Notes: generated by a model from the letters alone, not told the origin. A stretch of DNA of 64,000 nucleotides from Chryseobacterium sp. MYb7 (GCF_002979455.1 NZ_PCOU01000005.1:124001-188000), one strand, 5' to 3'; shown: positions 44,146 through 53,773, counted from the first letter of the stretch. Numbers and translations are program-made.

Positions 44146-45024
44146 TTAAGCATGACCTATTTTCTTTTGATCACCAATTACATTCAACGTAACTCCAAAA
44201 AGGATTAAAGTAATCCCGATCAGCAGATTGGGAGTAAATTTTTCATGAAACATCAAAACACTGATCAATACAGCAACCACAGGTTCCAGGGCTCCTAAAA
44301 TAGCCACAGGAGTAGAACCGATATATTTAATCGCAAATACCAGACACAAGCTGGAAATAACCGTAGTCAAAAATGCGAAAATAAGAAAGTTGATGAAAAC
44401 CTCTGTTGAAGGAATGGCAAATGATTCATTTGCCATCAAAGCCTTGGTCATAAAGAATATTGAGGTGAAAAACATAGAATAAAACGTAAGCTTAAATCCT
44501 GAAACCTTAATATTCGATTTGTTGACAATAACCATATATAATGCATAGAACAGTGAACTGAGCATCACAATTCCCAGTCCTGCAAAATTGATTTCCAATC
44601 CGTTTCCTTTTAAACACAAAACAATGACTCCTGCAAAAGCCAAAAGTAAAGATGCTCCGGATAATTTGGTAAGTTTCTCTTTATAAAAGAAAAGCATGAT
44701 CAACGCTACAATAATTGGGTAGATAAATAAAACGGTAGAGGCAATTCCTGGGGTAAGAAAATCATAGCCTAAAAACAGAAACTCTGAAGAAAGGGCATAG
44801 CAGATTCCAAGAATAGCCAGAATTAAGGCTTCTTTTTTATTGATTTTAAAACTTTCCCTCGAATACAGCAGATATCCTCCCACCATTAAAGCTGAAAAGA
44901 AAAATCTATAAAACAGCGTAATATCCATTGAAAAGTGTGCCTGCTTCACAGGTAGAATAAAAATCGGAATCAGTCCATATGAAACAGCCGACAGAATTCC
45001 CAGTGTGTAACCTCTAAGTTTCAT
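44146..45024 (-). CDS. EamA/DMT-family transporter
   Basis: 292-residue inner-membrane protein with ten predicted helices in two EamA repeats (about 5-135 and 148-285). The first ends LLLAFAGVIVLCLKG and the second carries the conserved PVAILGALEPVVAVLISVLMFHEKFTPNLLIGITLILFGV-type end, the DMT signature of a helix pair with a Glu-Pro. These proteins export amino acids, nucleotide sugars or other metabolites; the substrate cannot be told from sequence. Confidence 0.88.
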   Translation of the reverse strand: MKLRGYTLGILSAVSYGLIPIFILPVKQAHFSMDITLFYRFFFSALMVGGYLLYSRESFKINKKEALILAILGICYALSSEFLFLGYDFLTPGIASTVLFIYPIIVALIMLFFYKEKLTKLSGASLLLAFAGVIVLCLKGNGLEINFAGLGIVMLSSLFYALYMVIVNKSNIKVSGFKLTFYSMFFTSIFFMTKALMANESFAIPSTEVFINFLIFAFLTTVISSLCLVFAIKYIGSTPVAILGALEPVVAVLISVLMFHEKFTPNLLIGITLILFGVTLNVIGDQKKIGHA

Positions 45025-45044
45025 TTGCTTTTATAGGTATTAAA

Positions 45045-45080
45045 CAAAAAAGCCACTGAATCAATCAGTGGCTTTTTTTA
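45045..45080. terminator. Bidirectional-type terminator after the capB-like gene
   Basis: AGCCACTGA pairs with TCAGTGGCT around a 5-base loop, with A and T tracts on each side. On the minus strand it lies just after the capB-like gene. Confidence 0.88.
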
Positions 45081-45090
45081 TTTTTTAAGA

Positions 45091-46365
45091 TTAAATAGGT
45101 TTAAAACTTAATCCTTGTTCCTGCAGTAATTTTTCTTCCTGCTCCTTGTAGTAGCCACCTACTAATTTATCATGAATTGCTTCAAATGCTGCCAGAGTTT
45201 CATTAATCTCTGCATCTGTATGAGAAGCGGTAGGAATTAGTCTTAAAAGAATCATTCCCTTCGGAATGACCGGATATACCACCACAGAGGTGAAAATACC
45301 GTAATTTTCTCTTAAATCTTTCACTAATATAGTTGCTTCTACCGGAGTTCCCTGCATCATAACCGGAGTTACACAAGTATTGGTATCTCCAATATTAAAT
45401 CCTCTTTCTTTAAGTCCTCTTTGTAGTTTTTCAACATTCTCCCAAAGTTTAGCTTTGATCTCAGGTCTTGATCTCAATAGCTCTAATCTTTTTAATCCTC
45501 CGATTACCATTGGCATCGTAAGAGATTTTGCGAAGATTTGTGATCTCAGGTTGAATTTCAGATATCTGATAATTTCTTTGTCACCCGCAAGGAATGCTCC
45601 GAAACCTGCCATAGATTTAGCAAAAGTAGAGAAATACACATCAATCTGATCATTACAGTTTTGTTCTTCACCCACACCGGCACCCGTTGTACCAAGAGTT
45701 CCGAAACCGTGAGCATCATCTACTAAAAGTCTGAATTGATATTTTGATTTAAGATCACAGATCTCTTTAATTTTTCCCTGTTGGCCTCTCATTCCGAAAA
45801 CCCCTTCTGTAATTACAAGAATACCTCCTCCTGTTTCTTCAGCTACTTTAGTTGCTCTCTGAAGGTTTTTTTCAAGACTTGCCATATCATTGTGCTTGTA
45901 GGTAAATCTTTTACCAGAATGAAGTCTTACTCCATCCACGATGCAGGCATGAGAATCCATATCATAAACAATGACATCATTTCTGCTTACCAAAGCATCA
46001 ATGGTAGAAACCATTCCCTGGTAACCGAAATTCAATAAGTATGCTGATTCTTTTTTTACGAAGTCTGCCAATTCTCTTTCCAGCTGAAGGTGCTGATCTG
46101 TTTCTCCAGACATTGCTCTTGCTCCCATTGGATAGAACATTCCGTATTCTGCAGCCGCTTTTGCATCCGCTTCTATAACTTCAGGGTGATTACACAGTCC
46201 TAAATAGTCATTGGCACTCCAGAAAATTACTTCTCTCCCCTGAAATTGCATTCTAGGGCCGATAGGTCCCTCTAATCTTGGGAAAATAAAATAGCCTTCA
46301 CCATAATCTGCAAATTGTCCAAGTGGTCCTGGATTTTCTTTTATTCTTTCAAAAATATCCAACAT
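45091..46365 (-). CDS. capB: Alpha-oxoamine synthase, probable cysteate C-acyltransferase (sulfonolipid)
   Basis: 424-residue PLP enzyme of the alpha-oxoamine synthase family (KBL, KAPA synthase, serine palmitoyltransferase), condensing an amino acid with an acyl thioester. SANDYLGLCNHPEV and the DDAHGFGTLGTTGAGVGE aspartate/histidine segment are clear; the Schiff-base lysine is K250 in STFAKSMAGFG. The adjacent cysteine-synthase-like gene suggests the amino acid is cysteate, making the product 3-ketocapnine, the known route to capnine sulfonolipids in Bacteroidota. Serine palmitoyltransferase or KBL activity is the alternative. The start is ATG at 46365: an open frame to 46413 runs through a terminator hairpin. 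Confidence 0.75.
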   Translation of the reverse strand: MLDIFERIKENPGPLGQFADYGEGYFIFPRLEGPIGPRMQFQGREVIFWSANDYLGLCNHPEVIEADAKAAAEYGMFYPMGARAMSGETDQHLQLERELADFVKKESAYLLNFGYQGMVSTIDALVSRNDVIVYDMDSHACIVDGVRLHSGKRFTYKHNDMASLEKNLQRATKVAEETGGGILVITEGVFGMRGQQGKIKEICDLKSKYQFRLLVDDAHGFGTLGTTGAGVGEEQNCNDQIDVYFSTFAKSMAGFGAFLAGDKEIIRYLKFNLRSQIFAKSLTMPMVIGGLKRLELLRSRPEIKAKLWENVEKLQRGLKERGFNIGDTNTCVTPVMMQGTPVEATILVKDLRENYGIFTSVVVYPVIPKGMILLRLIPTASHTDAEINETLAAFEAIHDKLVGGYYKEQEEKLLQEQGLSFKPI

Positions 46366-46385
46366 TGTATCGTAATTTTTAAGTA

Positions 46386-46422
46386 AAAAAGCCTTTTTTG
46401 TCAGAACACGCAAAAGGCTTTA
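46386..46422 (-). terminator. Intrinsic terminator between capA-like and capB-like genes
   Basis: On the minus strand AAGCCTTTT pairs with AAAAGGCTT and is followed by six T, inside the 81-base gap. It could reduce read-through from the upstream gene into capB. Confidence 0.7.
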
Positions 46423-46446
46423 TTTGTATCGTGATTTTATTCGTTC

Positions 46447-47484
46447 TTATTTGATAAACTCTGTTTTGAAAACTTCATCATAATTGTGAACACAATTATT
46501 GACAAATCCCTGCTCGGCCATCCATTTGTCACTATATACTTTAGTGATATATCTGGAACCATGATCAGGATATATTAAAACAATTAAGTCATTTTCTGTG
46601 AGCTCATGAGATTGAGCATACTGTATCAATCCCTGCGTTACAGCTCCGGTAGTATAACCTCCCATGATGGCTTCTTTCAAAGCAATTTCACGGGTTCTGT
46701 AGGCAGACATTTCATCATTTACCCTTACAAATTCATCTACCTTGTCGAAAAGCAGGGCAGCAGGAATAAGGTTTTTACCCATTCCCTCAATCTGATAAGG
46801 ATGTACATCTTCTTTGTGTATTTCCCCTGTCTCATGATAGCTCTTTAAGATAGAACCATCTGCATCCACACCAATGATTTTGATATCTGGATTTTTTTCC
46901 TTCAAAAACTTAGCAGAACCGGACAGTGTACCACCAGTTCCTGTGCAGGCAAAAAGGTGAGTGATCTTACCTTCAGTCTGCTCCCAGATCTCAGGACCTG
47001 TCGTCTGATAGTGTGCATCAATATTAAGTTCGTTAAAATATTGATTGATGTAAATAGAATTAGGTGTTTCCTGAGCGATTCTTTTAGCAACTTCATAGTA
47101 TGATCTGGGATCATCCGCCGGTACATTGGCTGGGCATATATATACCGTAGCTCCCAATGCTTTCAGATAAGCAATTTTTTCAGGTTTTGTTTTATCACTT
47201 ACTGCAAGAATACATTTATATCCCTTAATGATACATACCATCGCAATAGAAAACCCGGTATTACCGGAAGTAGTTTCTACAACTACAGAATCTTCTTTTA
47301 AAAGGCCTCTTTCTTCTGCGTTTTCTATAATATGACGTGCGATTCGGTCTTTGGTGGAATGTCCAGGATTATATGATTCTAACTTGGCATAAACGGTTGC
47401 TGGAATATCTTTTGTAACAGTATTTAGCTTCACCATCGGAGTGTGTCCTATCAGGCCAAGAATATTATCGTAAACATTACTCAT
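46447..47484 (-). CDS. capA: Cysteine-synthase-family enzyme, probable cysteate synthase
   Basis: 345-residue fold-type II PLP enzyme. The Schiff-base lysine is K45 in YNPGHSTKDR (true cysteine synthases usually have NPxxSVKDR), the substrate loop is TTSGNTG (71-77), and the phosphate cup is TGTGGTLSG. By context with the adjacent alpha-oxoamine synthase it most likely forms cysteate from O-phosphoserine and sulfite, the first step of capnine sulfonolipid synthesis. Ordinary O-acetylserine sulfhydrylase or cystathionine beta-synthase activity remains possible. Same strand as the capB-like gene, 81 bases upstream of it. Confidence 0.72.
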   Translation of the reverse strand: MSNVYDNILGLIGHTPMVKLNTVTKDIPATVYAKLESYNPGHSTKDRIARHIIENAEERGLLKEDSVVVETTSGNTGFSIAMVCIIKGYKCILAVSDKTKPEKIAYLKALGATVYICPANVPADDPRSYYEVAKRIAQETPNSIYINQYFNELNIDAHYQTTGPEIWEQTEGKITHLFACTGTGGTLSGSAKFLKEKNPDIKIIGVDADGSILKSYHETGEIHKEDVHPYQIEGMGKNLIPAALLFDKVDEFVRVNDEMSAYRTREIALKEAIMGGYTTGAVTQGLIQYAQSHELTENDLIVLIYPDHGSRYITKVYSDKWMAEQGFVNNCVHNYDEVFKTEFIK

Positions 47485-47514
47485 TATTTGTTATTTTCAA
47501 TAAAAATCTGACTG

Positions 47515-47522
47515 CAAAAATA
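47515..47522 (-). promoter_or_regulatory. -7 box of the capA-like gene
   Basis: TATTTTTG on the minus strand, about 30 bases before the ATG at 47484; no good -33 element was found. Confidence 0.4.
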
Positions 47523-47707
47523 CAAAAAAATAAATAATTACTAAACTTTTGTTTGATTTCTAGGGCATAGTTTTGTAAAAAGTTATTTTCGTATTTACAG
47601 TTTTGACACGTCTATAATCGCAAATACTACGCCAAAATTTTTAAATTTTGTTAAAACCCGCATAAAATAAGATAAAAGCCTTATTTTCGCATAATTGATT
47701 TAATACT

Positions 47708-50700
47708 ATGAAAAATTGGACTTTTAGGCAATGGAACACCGTTTCAGGATGGGTGATTTTCGTCATTGCGTTTTTCACGTACTTGTCCACCATAGAACCC
47801 AATTTCAGTTTTTGGGATTGTGGCGAGTACATTTCTTCTGCAGTAAAACTTGAAGTAACGCACGCTCCCGGAGCTGCCTTATTCCAGATAGTGGGTGCCG
47901 TGGCAGCCATTTTTGCATTAGGGAAAGGCGAAAATTATTCTATCGTGATCAACGCGATGTCTGCATTGTTCAGTGCACTGACTATTTTATTTTTGTTTTG
48001 GACGATCACCCATTTTGTGAGAAGGCTTTTAAACAAAGATTTTGAAGAAATTACAAAGCATCAGGAGATTTCTATTTTATTTGCCGGAGCAGTGGGAGCA
48101 CTTTGCTTTACATTCTCAGATACATTTTGGTTCTCGGCAGTAGAGGGAGAGGTTTACTCTATGGCTTCTATGTTTATTGCGCTTTTGGTCTGGTTAATCA
48201 CCAAATGGGAGAATGAGTATAAAGCGGGAGACAGTGAAAGATGGATTATTCTTATTTTCTTTGTTTTAGGACTTTCTGTGGGAGTGCATATGATGTGTAT
48301 GCTGGCAATCCCTGCAGTATGTCTGGTATACTATGCAAGAAATTATAAGTTTACCTGGAAAAACTTTATCTGGGCAAACCTTATCACATTAGGGATTTTG
48401 ATTATCGTTTTCAAAATTATCTTCCCTTTAATTATGACCATGTTCGGAAGACTTGAGATTTTCTTCGTAAATGGTCTTGGACTTCCTTTCCATTCCGGAA
48501 CAATTGCAGCTTTTGTTTTAATGGTAGCGATTTGCTATTTCTTACTTAAGTATGCAAGAAAAGCAAAAAGAAACATCTATCAAATGGCTGCATTATCTGT
48601 AGTTTTCATGATGATCGGATTCTCTTGCTGGATGGTTATTCCTATCAGAGCGAATGCTAACCCACCAATGAACCTTAATGATCCGGATACGGCAATTGGT
48701 ATGCTGGATTATTATAACAGAGAACAGTATGGTGACTGGCCTACCATCTACGGACAAAACTACACGGCATTCCTTGATGCTAATGGAATTGAAAAGAACG
48801 AAGACGGAAGCTTCAAAACACAAAAAACCGGGGAAATCTACGAAAAAGATGAAAAAACCGGAACCTACAGAAAGACCGGAGACCGTTTCAATTATGTATT
48901 CAACAAGTCTCAGGTAAGCTTAATGCCGAGAATGTTTAACGAAGATAAGGATGTAATGGCGAACTATATTTCTATGTATGGTGCTCCTGATTTTACATTC
49001 AATTATGCAAATGAAGATGTGGCAGACAATCCACAGGCAAAGCAGATCTTTGATGAACTGAGAGCTAAATATGAAGATAAATCCATTACAGCTGCAGATT
49101 ACCTTAAAGTGAAACCTTATAACCTGATCAATGTTCAGAAGCCTTCACTTCTTCAGAATATGGATTATTTTATCTCTTTCCAGAACGGATATTACTTTGT
49201 AAGATACCTGATGTGGAACTTCGTAGGAAGACAGAATGATCTTGAAGGAAATATGGAAAGCACAAAAGGAAACTGGATTTCCGGAATTCCTTTTATTGAT
49301 AATGCTGTGGTAGGAAATCAGGATAAAATGCCTGCTAAATTCAAGAATGAAAGTACTGTAAAATTCTTCTTCCTTCCCTTAATTTTAGGATTAATCGGAT
49401 TCTTTTTCCAATTAAACAGAGATTTCGGAAGATTCTATGCACTACTATCTTTATTTATTTTAACAAGTGTAGGAATTGTTTTCTATACGGGGGTAAAACC
49501 TTTTGAACCGAGAGAAAGAGATTATGCAATGGTCGGTTCATTCTACGCATTTGCCATCTGGATTGGTTTAGGAGCCGGAGCTATCTTATGGTTCTTACAA
49601 TCCAAAATAAAATCAAACGGAGCAAACATTGCTTTAGGAGTGGTTTTATTAGGAGTACCTTTCATGATGGGCTTCCAGAACTATAATGTTCATGACAGAA
49701 GCAACAGATATACGGCTTACGATTATGCGTACTCTGTATTAAAATCATTACCGAAAAACGACATCCTTTTCGTTTACGGAGATAATGATACTTACCCGGT
49801 TTGGGCTATTCAGGAGACTGAACAATTCAGAGATGATGTAAAGGTTGTAAACTTTACCCTTGCTTCAACTCCATGGAACCTTGATCAAGTAAAAAGAAGA
49901 ACTTACAATGCTATGGGGATTCCTAGCCAATTGACACACGATGATTACAGAGATGGGGTAAACGACCAGATCTATATGATGAAGAAGGAAGATTGGGAAG
50001 GTGTTTTCTCTATGTTGAAAGAACAAGGAGCTCCGGAAACAGAATTCCAGTCTTTCAGAAAATATCTGACTCAGGATTCTTTAACATTAAAACAGGCAAT
50101 TGAATTCATTAAGTTCAAATCTCCTGAAAAAGACGAATTATTGAAAATGTATTTTGGAGAAGAGAAATATGAAAAGTATAACATCCTTCCTGTTAACAAA
50201 TTCATTCTTCCTGTTAATAAAGAAAATGCTTTGAAAGCAGGAATTATCAACAAAGAAGATCTTCCGAACGTAGCGAATCAAATTATGATTACTTATAAAG
50301 GAAATACATTGTATAAGAACAACCTGATTTTGATGGATCTTTTAGCAAACTTCGACTGGAAGCGTCCGATCAACTTCTCATCAGGAGGTATTTATGACAG
50401 TGAGAATATTTTCTATCTGAACGATTATCTTCAGTTTGACGGATTCAGTTACAGATTAATCCCTATCCAAACACCTCCGACAGCTGATGGAGATATGGGA
50501 AGAGTAGACGCTAATTCTCTTTACAACGTAGTGAAAAACTTCAGATGGGGGAATTTCAAAAACTTAAATGCTCACTTTGATGAAACTGCTACTTCTAACA
50601 TTATCAGCTATAGAATGTCAGCAAGCAGAGCTGCAGCAGCACTTGCATTAAGCGGACAGAAAGCTAAAGCAATCGAAATTCTGGATCTTGCAGCCAAAGA

Positions 50701-51193
50701 AATTCCTGCTGAGAAATATAATGATCCTCGTTCATTAAGTTCGATTGTTTCAGGATATATTATTGCAGGTCAGGAACAGAAAGGTCTTCAATTGGCTGAG
50801 GTACTTAAAAAAGGAATCTTTGAAGAGTACGACTATTATTTAAGCCTATCCAAAGCAGACCAAAGTTACTTAAGAAGACAAATGAGAACAAAACCAATGG
50901 AATATTCTCTTGTGGTTTCTGCAGTAACGGATGCTTATACAAAAATCGGACAGAAGGAAAAAGCTTATGCTTACCTTGTAAAGTCTATAGAGCCGATTGA
51001 TAAGAAGTTTAATGTATTTATCAAAGATCTTCAGGAAATGGGTAGAGAAAAGGCTATGAAAGAGTCTGAGAATGTTCAGCAGATCACGCCATTCTATCAG
51101 TATTTATTTGATGTCATGGAACCTTATGATTCTACTTATTCAAAAGAAAAAGAAAGTCAGATTACCAACGCAATCATCAAAGCAACAAAATAA
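47708..51193 (+). CDS. DUF2723 polytopic membrane protein (GT-C-like)
   Basis: 1161-residue integral membrane protein. The N-terminal half holds about ten membrane segments; the first periplasmic loop has SFWDCGEYISSAVKLEVTHAPG, where D37 and E40 match the acidic catalytic position of GT-C glycosyltransferases. A large mostly soluble C-terminal region with helical repeats follows (about 650-1161). DUF2723 is related to TMEM260, an animal protein O-mannosyltransferase, so protein glycosylation at the periplasmic face is a reasonable inference. The next gene is also a GT-C-like membrane protein. Confidence 0.85.
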   Translation: MKNWTFRQWNTVSGWVIFVIAFFTYLSTIEPNFSFWDCGEYISSAVKLEVTHAPGAALFQIVGAVAAIFALGKGENYSIVINAMSALFSALTILFLFWTITHFVRRLLNKDFEEITKHQEISILFAGAVGALCFTFSDTFWFSAVEGEVYSMASMFIALLVWLITKWENEYKAGDSERWIILIFFVLGLSVGVHMMCMLAIPAVCLVYYARNYKFTWKNFIWANLITLGILIIVFKIIFPLIMTMFGRLEIFFVNGLGLPFHSGTIAAFVLMVAICYFLLKYARKAKRNIYQMAALSVVFMMIGFSCWMVIPIRANANPPMNLNDPDTAIGMLDYYNREQYGDWPTIYGQNYTAFLDANGIEKNEDGSFKTQKTGEIYEKDEKTGTYRKTGDRFNYVFNKSQVSLMPRMFNEDKDVMANYISMYGAPDFTFNYANEDVADNPQAKQIFDELRAKYEDKSITAADYLKVKPYNLINVQKPSLLQNMDYFISFQNGYYFVRYLMWNFVGRQNDLEGNMESTKGNWISGIPFIDNAVVGNQDKMPAKFKNESTVKFFFLPLILGLIGFFFQLNRDFGRFYALLSLFILTSVGIVFYTGVKPFEPRERDYAMVGSFYAFAIWIGLGAGAILWFLQSKIKSNGANIALGVVLLGVPFMMGFQNYNVHDRSNRYTAYDYAYSVLKSLPKNDILFVYGDNDTYPVWAIQETEQFRDDVKVVNFTLASTPWNLDQVKRRTYNAMGIPSQLTHDDYRDGVNDQIYMMKKEDWEGVFSMLKEQGAPETEFQSFRKYLTQDSLTLKQAIEFIKFKSPEKDELLKMYFGEEKYEKYNILPVNKFILPVNKENALKAGIINKEDLPNVANQIMITYKGNTLYKNNLILMDLLANFDWKRPINFSSGGIYDSENIFYLNDYLQFDGFSYRLIPIQTPPTADGDMGRVDANSLYNVVKNFRWGNFKNLNAHFDETATSNIISYRMSASRAAAALALSGQKAKAIEILDLAAKEIPAEKYNDPRSLSSIVSGYIIAGQEQKGLQLAEVLKKGIFEEYDYYLSLSKADQSYLRRQMRTKPMEYSLVVSAVTDAYTKIGQKEKAYAYLVKSIEPIDKKFNVFIKDLQEMGREKAMKESENVQQITPFYQYLFDVMEPYDSTYSKEKESQITNAIIKATK

Positions 51194-51201
51194 CATATTT
51201 T

Positions 51202-51230
51202 AAAACGGAACTTCGGTTCCGTTTTTTTAT
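51202..51230 (+). terminator. Intrinsic terminator with UUCG tetraloop
   Basis: AAAACGGAAC closes a TTCG loop with GTTCCGTTTT, followed by T residues. Confidence 0.9.
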
Positions 51231-51233
51231 TTA

Positions 51234-51264
51234 TTGGGAATCCTGAATATTAAGATTATATTTG
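51234..51264 (+). promoter_or_regulatory. Promoter of the GT-C-like gene
   Basis: TTG at 51234-51236, a 20-base spacer and TATATTTG at 51257-51264; the ATG is at 51283. It lies directly after the preceding terminator. Confidence 0.75.
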
Positions 51265-51282
51265 TACAATTAAAAATACATA

Positions 51283-52776
51283 ATGGCTGAAACAAAAAAT
51301 AGCAGGTTCCCAATCTATGCTGTAATAGCTACTGTTGCTTTTAAGCTTCTTTTTTTACTGACACATTATATTCAGGAAGATGCATTTATTACCTGGAGAG
51401 TCGCCCAGAATTTACTGGATTATGGAGTAATTGGTTTCAATGGTGACACCAAAATTTCTGCGTCTACAACACATTTATATGTTTTTGTGTCTTACTTTTT
51501 CAATCTTGTTTTTGGAAAAGAATACTTTATTGAGCCTCTTTTGATTTTTAATTCGTTATTATTTACAATAGGAACTTTATTGCTATCTCATTTGGTTCTT
51601 AAAAACCCTTGGCATAAAGCTATCTTTATATTTCTGATCGGTATTTTGCCACCCTCTATTAAAATCTCAATTCTCGGAATGGAGTATGGGCTTCTGTTCT
51701 TTCTGGAAATGTCATTATTGTATTATGGATTTCATAAAGGTAAAAAATGGGTGCTTACAATTCTTCCGGTACTTATTATGTTTACCAGAATTGATACGGT
51801 GATTTTCCTGGGAATTGTATTTCTTGTAGATGTATTCTGGAACAAAAAAATCAGATGGAATTATGTTTTTGGAGGAATTTGGGGTGTTTTATTTACCGTT
51901 GCTTTCAACTGGTTCTACTTTGGGGAACTGGTGAATAATACGATTACTGCCAAGAAACTTCTTTATAGCGAAAATCTTACGATTCAGCAGCATATCGGGT
52001 ATTTTTTTAAGAGCTTCGGAAACTTCTGGGGAATGTTGAAAGTTCCCGGAGATTTTAATCCTATGACTGTTGTTATCTTGATTTTTGAGCTCGTTTGTTT
52101 TATTTATCTGATCAGACAAAGAGAGAAAAGAAACTATTTTTTATGGATGATATTTCTCTTCGGATGGGCAAAACAGATCATTTTTATTTCTCAGAAAAGT
52201 TTGTTCGATTGGTATTATTGGGTGCCTCAGCTTTTACTTTTCGTTCCTATTCTTATTTTTGTATTGGAACAGAAAGAGAAGAGAAACTTATGGCTGTCAT
52301 TACTTGTGATATTTTATATTTTCCCAATGCTTGTTTTCCAGACCGTTCACTGTATTGCAACAGGAAATGGAGAATGGAACTATCGCCGAACGATTGGAAC
52401 CTATTTAAATCAATATGAAAAGGATAAAAACCAGTGGATCTTATTGGAACCGGCTGGTTATGTACCTTATTTCTCCGGGTTAAAAACAATTGATGAGGTT
52501 GGATTGGTTGATAAACAGATTCAGGAAGAAATTAAAAAAGACAAGACGAATTACTGGATCAATACTGTAAAGACGAGAAAACCTAAGTATCTTCTTTCTT
52601 ACCAGAATCTATACGAAGGAAGTACTATAAATTCAGAATATTATAAAACTCATTATAAAATTCTGAAAGAATTCCGTGTGAAAGATCATCTGAAAAGCAA
52701 CAATAAAATTTTAGAAAAAATATACAACCTGAAACCTTCCGGAACAGACTATAATTTGTACATTAGAGTTGATTAA
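51283..52776 (+). CDS. GT-C-like polytopic membrane protein
   Basis: 497-residue protein with about nine hydrophobic segments and a soluble C-terminal domain (about 390-497). The first loop, HYIQEDAFITWRVAQNLLDYGVIGFN, places E32 and D33 where GT-C glycosyltransferases have their acidic catalytic residue. FTRIDTVIFLGIVF and FYFGELVNNTITAKKL are typical of this type. It probably adds a sugar from a polyprenyl carrier; acceptor unknown. It has its own promoter and is not in an operon with the DUF2723 gene. Confidence 0.7.
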   Translation: MAETKNSRFPIYAVIATVAFKLLFLLTHYIQEDAFITWRVAQNLLDYGVIGFNGDTKISASTTHLYVFVSYFFNLVFGKEYFIEPLLIFNSLLFTIGTLLLSHLVLKNPWHKAIFIFLIGILPPSIKISILGMEYGLLFFLEMSLLYYGFHKGKKWVLTILPVLIMFTRIDTVIFLGIVFLVDVFWNKKIRWNYVFGGIWGVLFTVAFNWFYFGELVNNTITAKKLLYSENLTIQQHIGYFFKSFGNFWGMLKVPGDFNPMTVVILIFELVCFIYLIRQREKRNYFLWMIFLFGWAKQIIFISQKSLFDWYYWVPQLLLFVPILIFVLEQKEKRNLWLSLLVIFYIFPMLVFQTVHCIATGNGEWNYRRTIGTYLNQYEKDKNQWILLEPAGYVPYFSGLKTIDEVGLVDKQIQEEIKKDKTNYWINTVKTRKPKYLLSYQNLYEGSTINSEYYKTHYKILKEFRVKDHLKSNNKILEKIYNLKPSGTDYNLYIRVD

Positions 52777-52852
52777 AAGATTTATAATTGCTCTAGTACT
52801 CTCAAACTCTAAGGCTCAAAAACTGCAACCTATTACCTAGAACCTAAAAAAA

Positions 52853-53377
52853 ATGAAATACTGTGCTTTTCTCCGCGGCGTCAACGTAAAAGGAACCAAT
52901 ATGAAAATGGCTGAGGTATGCCAGGTTTTTAAAGAGACGGGTATGAAAGAAGTGAGCTCAATATTGGCTTCCGGGAATATTGTGTTTTCTTCGGATAAAA
53001 AAGTTGAAGAACTGAAAACCATTCTTGAAAAAGCGATGTCCAATCATTTTTCTTATGAAGCGTTTCTGTTTGTAAAATCTCAGAAAGAAACAGAGGTTTT
53101 CTGGAACAGTATTCCTTTTGAAAAGAATGATGCGCTTCATATTTATGGTTTTGTTGGAATTCCGGGCGTGGAAAAAGTTTTAATGGAAGAATTTCAAAAA
53201 GCAGGACAGGTAGAAAATGAAAAAGCAGAAATCATCAATGATCTATTTTACTGGCAGGTACCGAAAGGAAATACCTTAGATTCTACCTTTGGAAAAGTGC
53301 TGGGCAAGAAGAATCTTAAAGATCAGTTTACCAGCAGGAATGTGAATACGTTTGAGAAGATTCTGAAGAAATTCTAA
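52853..53377 (+). CDS. DUF1697 family protein
   Basis: 174-residue cytosolic protein of the DUF1697 family. The N-terminal YCAFLRGVNVKGTNMKMAEV and the ILASGNIVFSS segment are diagnostic of the family; the late GKVLGKKNLKDQFTSRNVNTFEKIL is also typical. The role is unknown. Single gene in a repeat-rich neighbourhood. Confidence 0.88.
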   Translation: MKYCAFLRGVNVKGTNMKMAEVCQVFKETGMKEVSSILASGNIVFSSDKKVEELKTILEKAMSNHFSYEAFLFVKSQKETEVFWNSIPFEKNDALHIYGFVGIPGVEKVLMEEFQKAGQVENEKAEIINDLFYWQVPKGNTLDSTFGKVLGKKNLKDQFTSRNVNTFEKILKKF

Positions 53378-53773
53378 ATAAATTATCGTAATGCTTCGAC
53401 AGGCTCAGCATGACACTGCTATAAAATAACATTAATGTGACGTGAATCCAACGTGTTTTTCAATGCTGATTGCTTATACTGCTTATCATATTTTTCACTT
53501 TAATATAACAGATGTATTAGTGTTATCATGCTGAGCCTGTCGAAGCATCTGTCGGATTATTATACTGCTTATCATATTTTTCACTTTAATATAACAGATC
53601 GTATTAGAGTTGTCATGCTGAGTCTGTCGAAGTATCTCTCAGTTTAATAATCGAAAATTCAAGAATCCAAAAGACTCAAAGACTATTGCAATCATAGCCT
53701 GTTAAAGCAACCAAATAATTTCCATTTGTGAAACTTTCTCAGTATTTTTACTGAACTTTTTAATTACAACAAA
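53378..53773. repeat. Repeat-rich gap with repeat C arms and an 86-bp tandem duplication
   Basis: The left arm GCTTCGACAGGCTCAGCATG (53393) faces right arms ATCATGCTGAGCCTGTCGAAGC (53525) and TGTCATGCTGAGTCTGTCGAAG (53611). A unit starting TATACTGCTTATCATATTTT is repeated at 53475 and 53561, 86 bases apart. No gene was seen in these 396 bases; the kdsA promoter must lie near the right end. Confidence 0.85.

Noticed and set aside
46366..46413. Longer N-terminus of the capB-like enzyme
   Set aside because: These codons run through the terminator hairpin and give RVLTKKAFLLKNYDT, unlike any alpha-oxoamine synthase start; ATG 46365 fits the family.
48593..48917. Open frames on both strands inside the DUF2723 gene
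   Set aside because: Shadows of the long gene; no start context and no recognisable domain.
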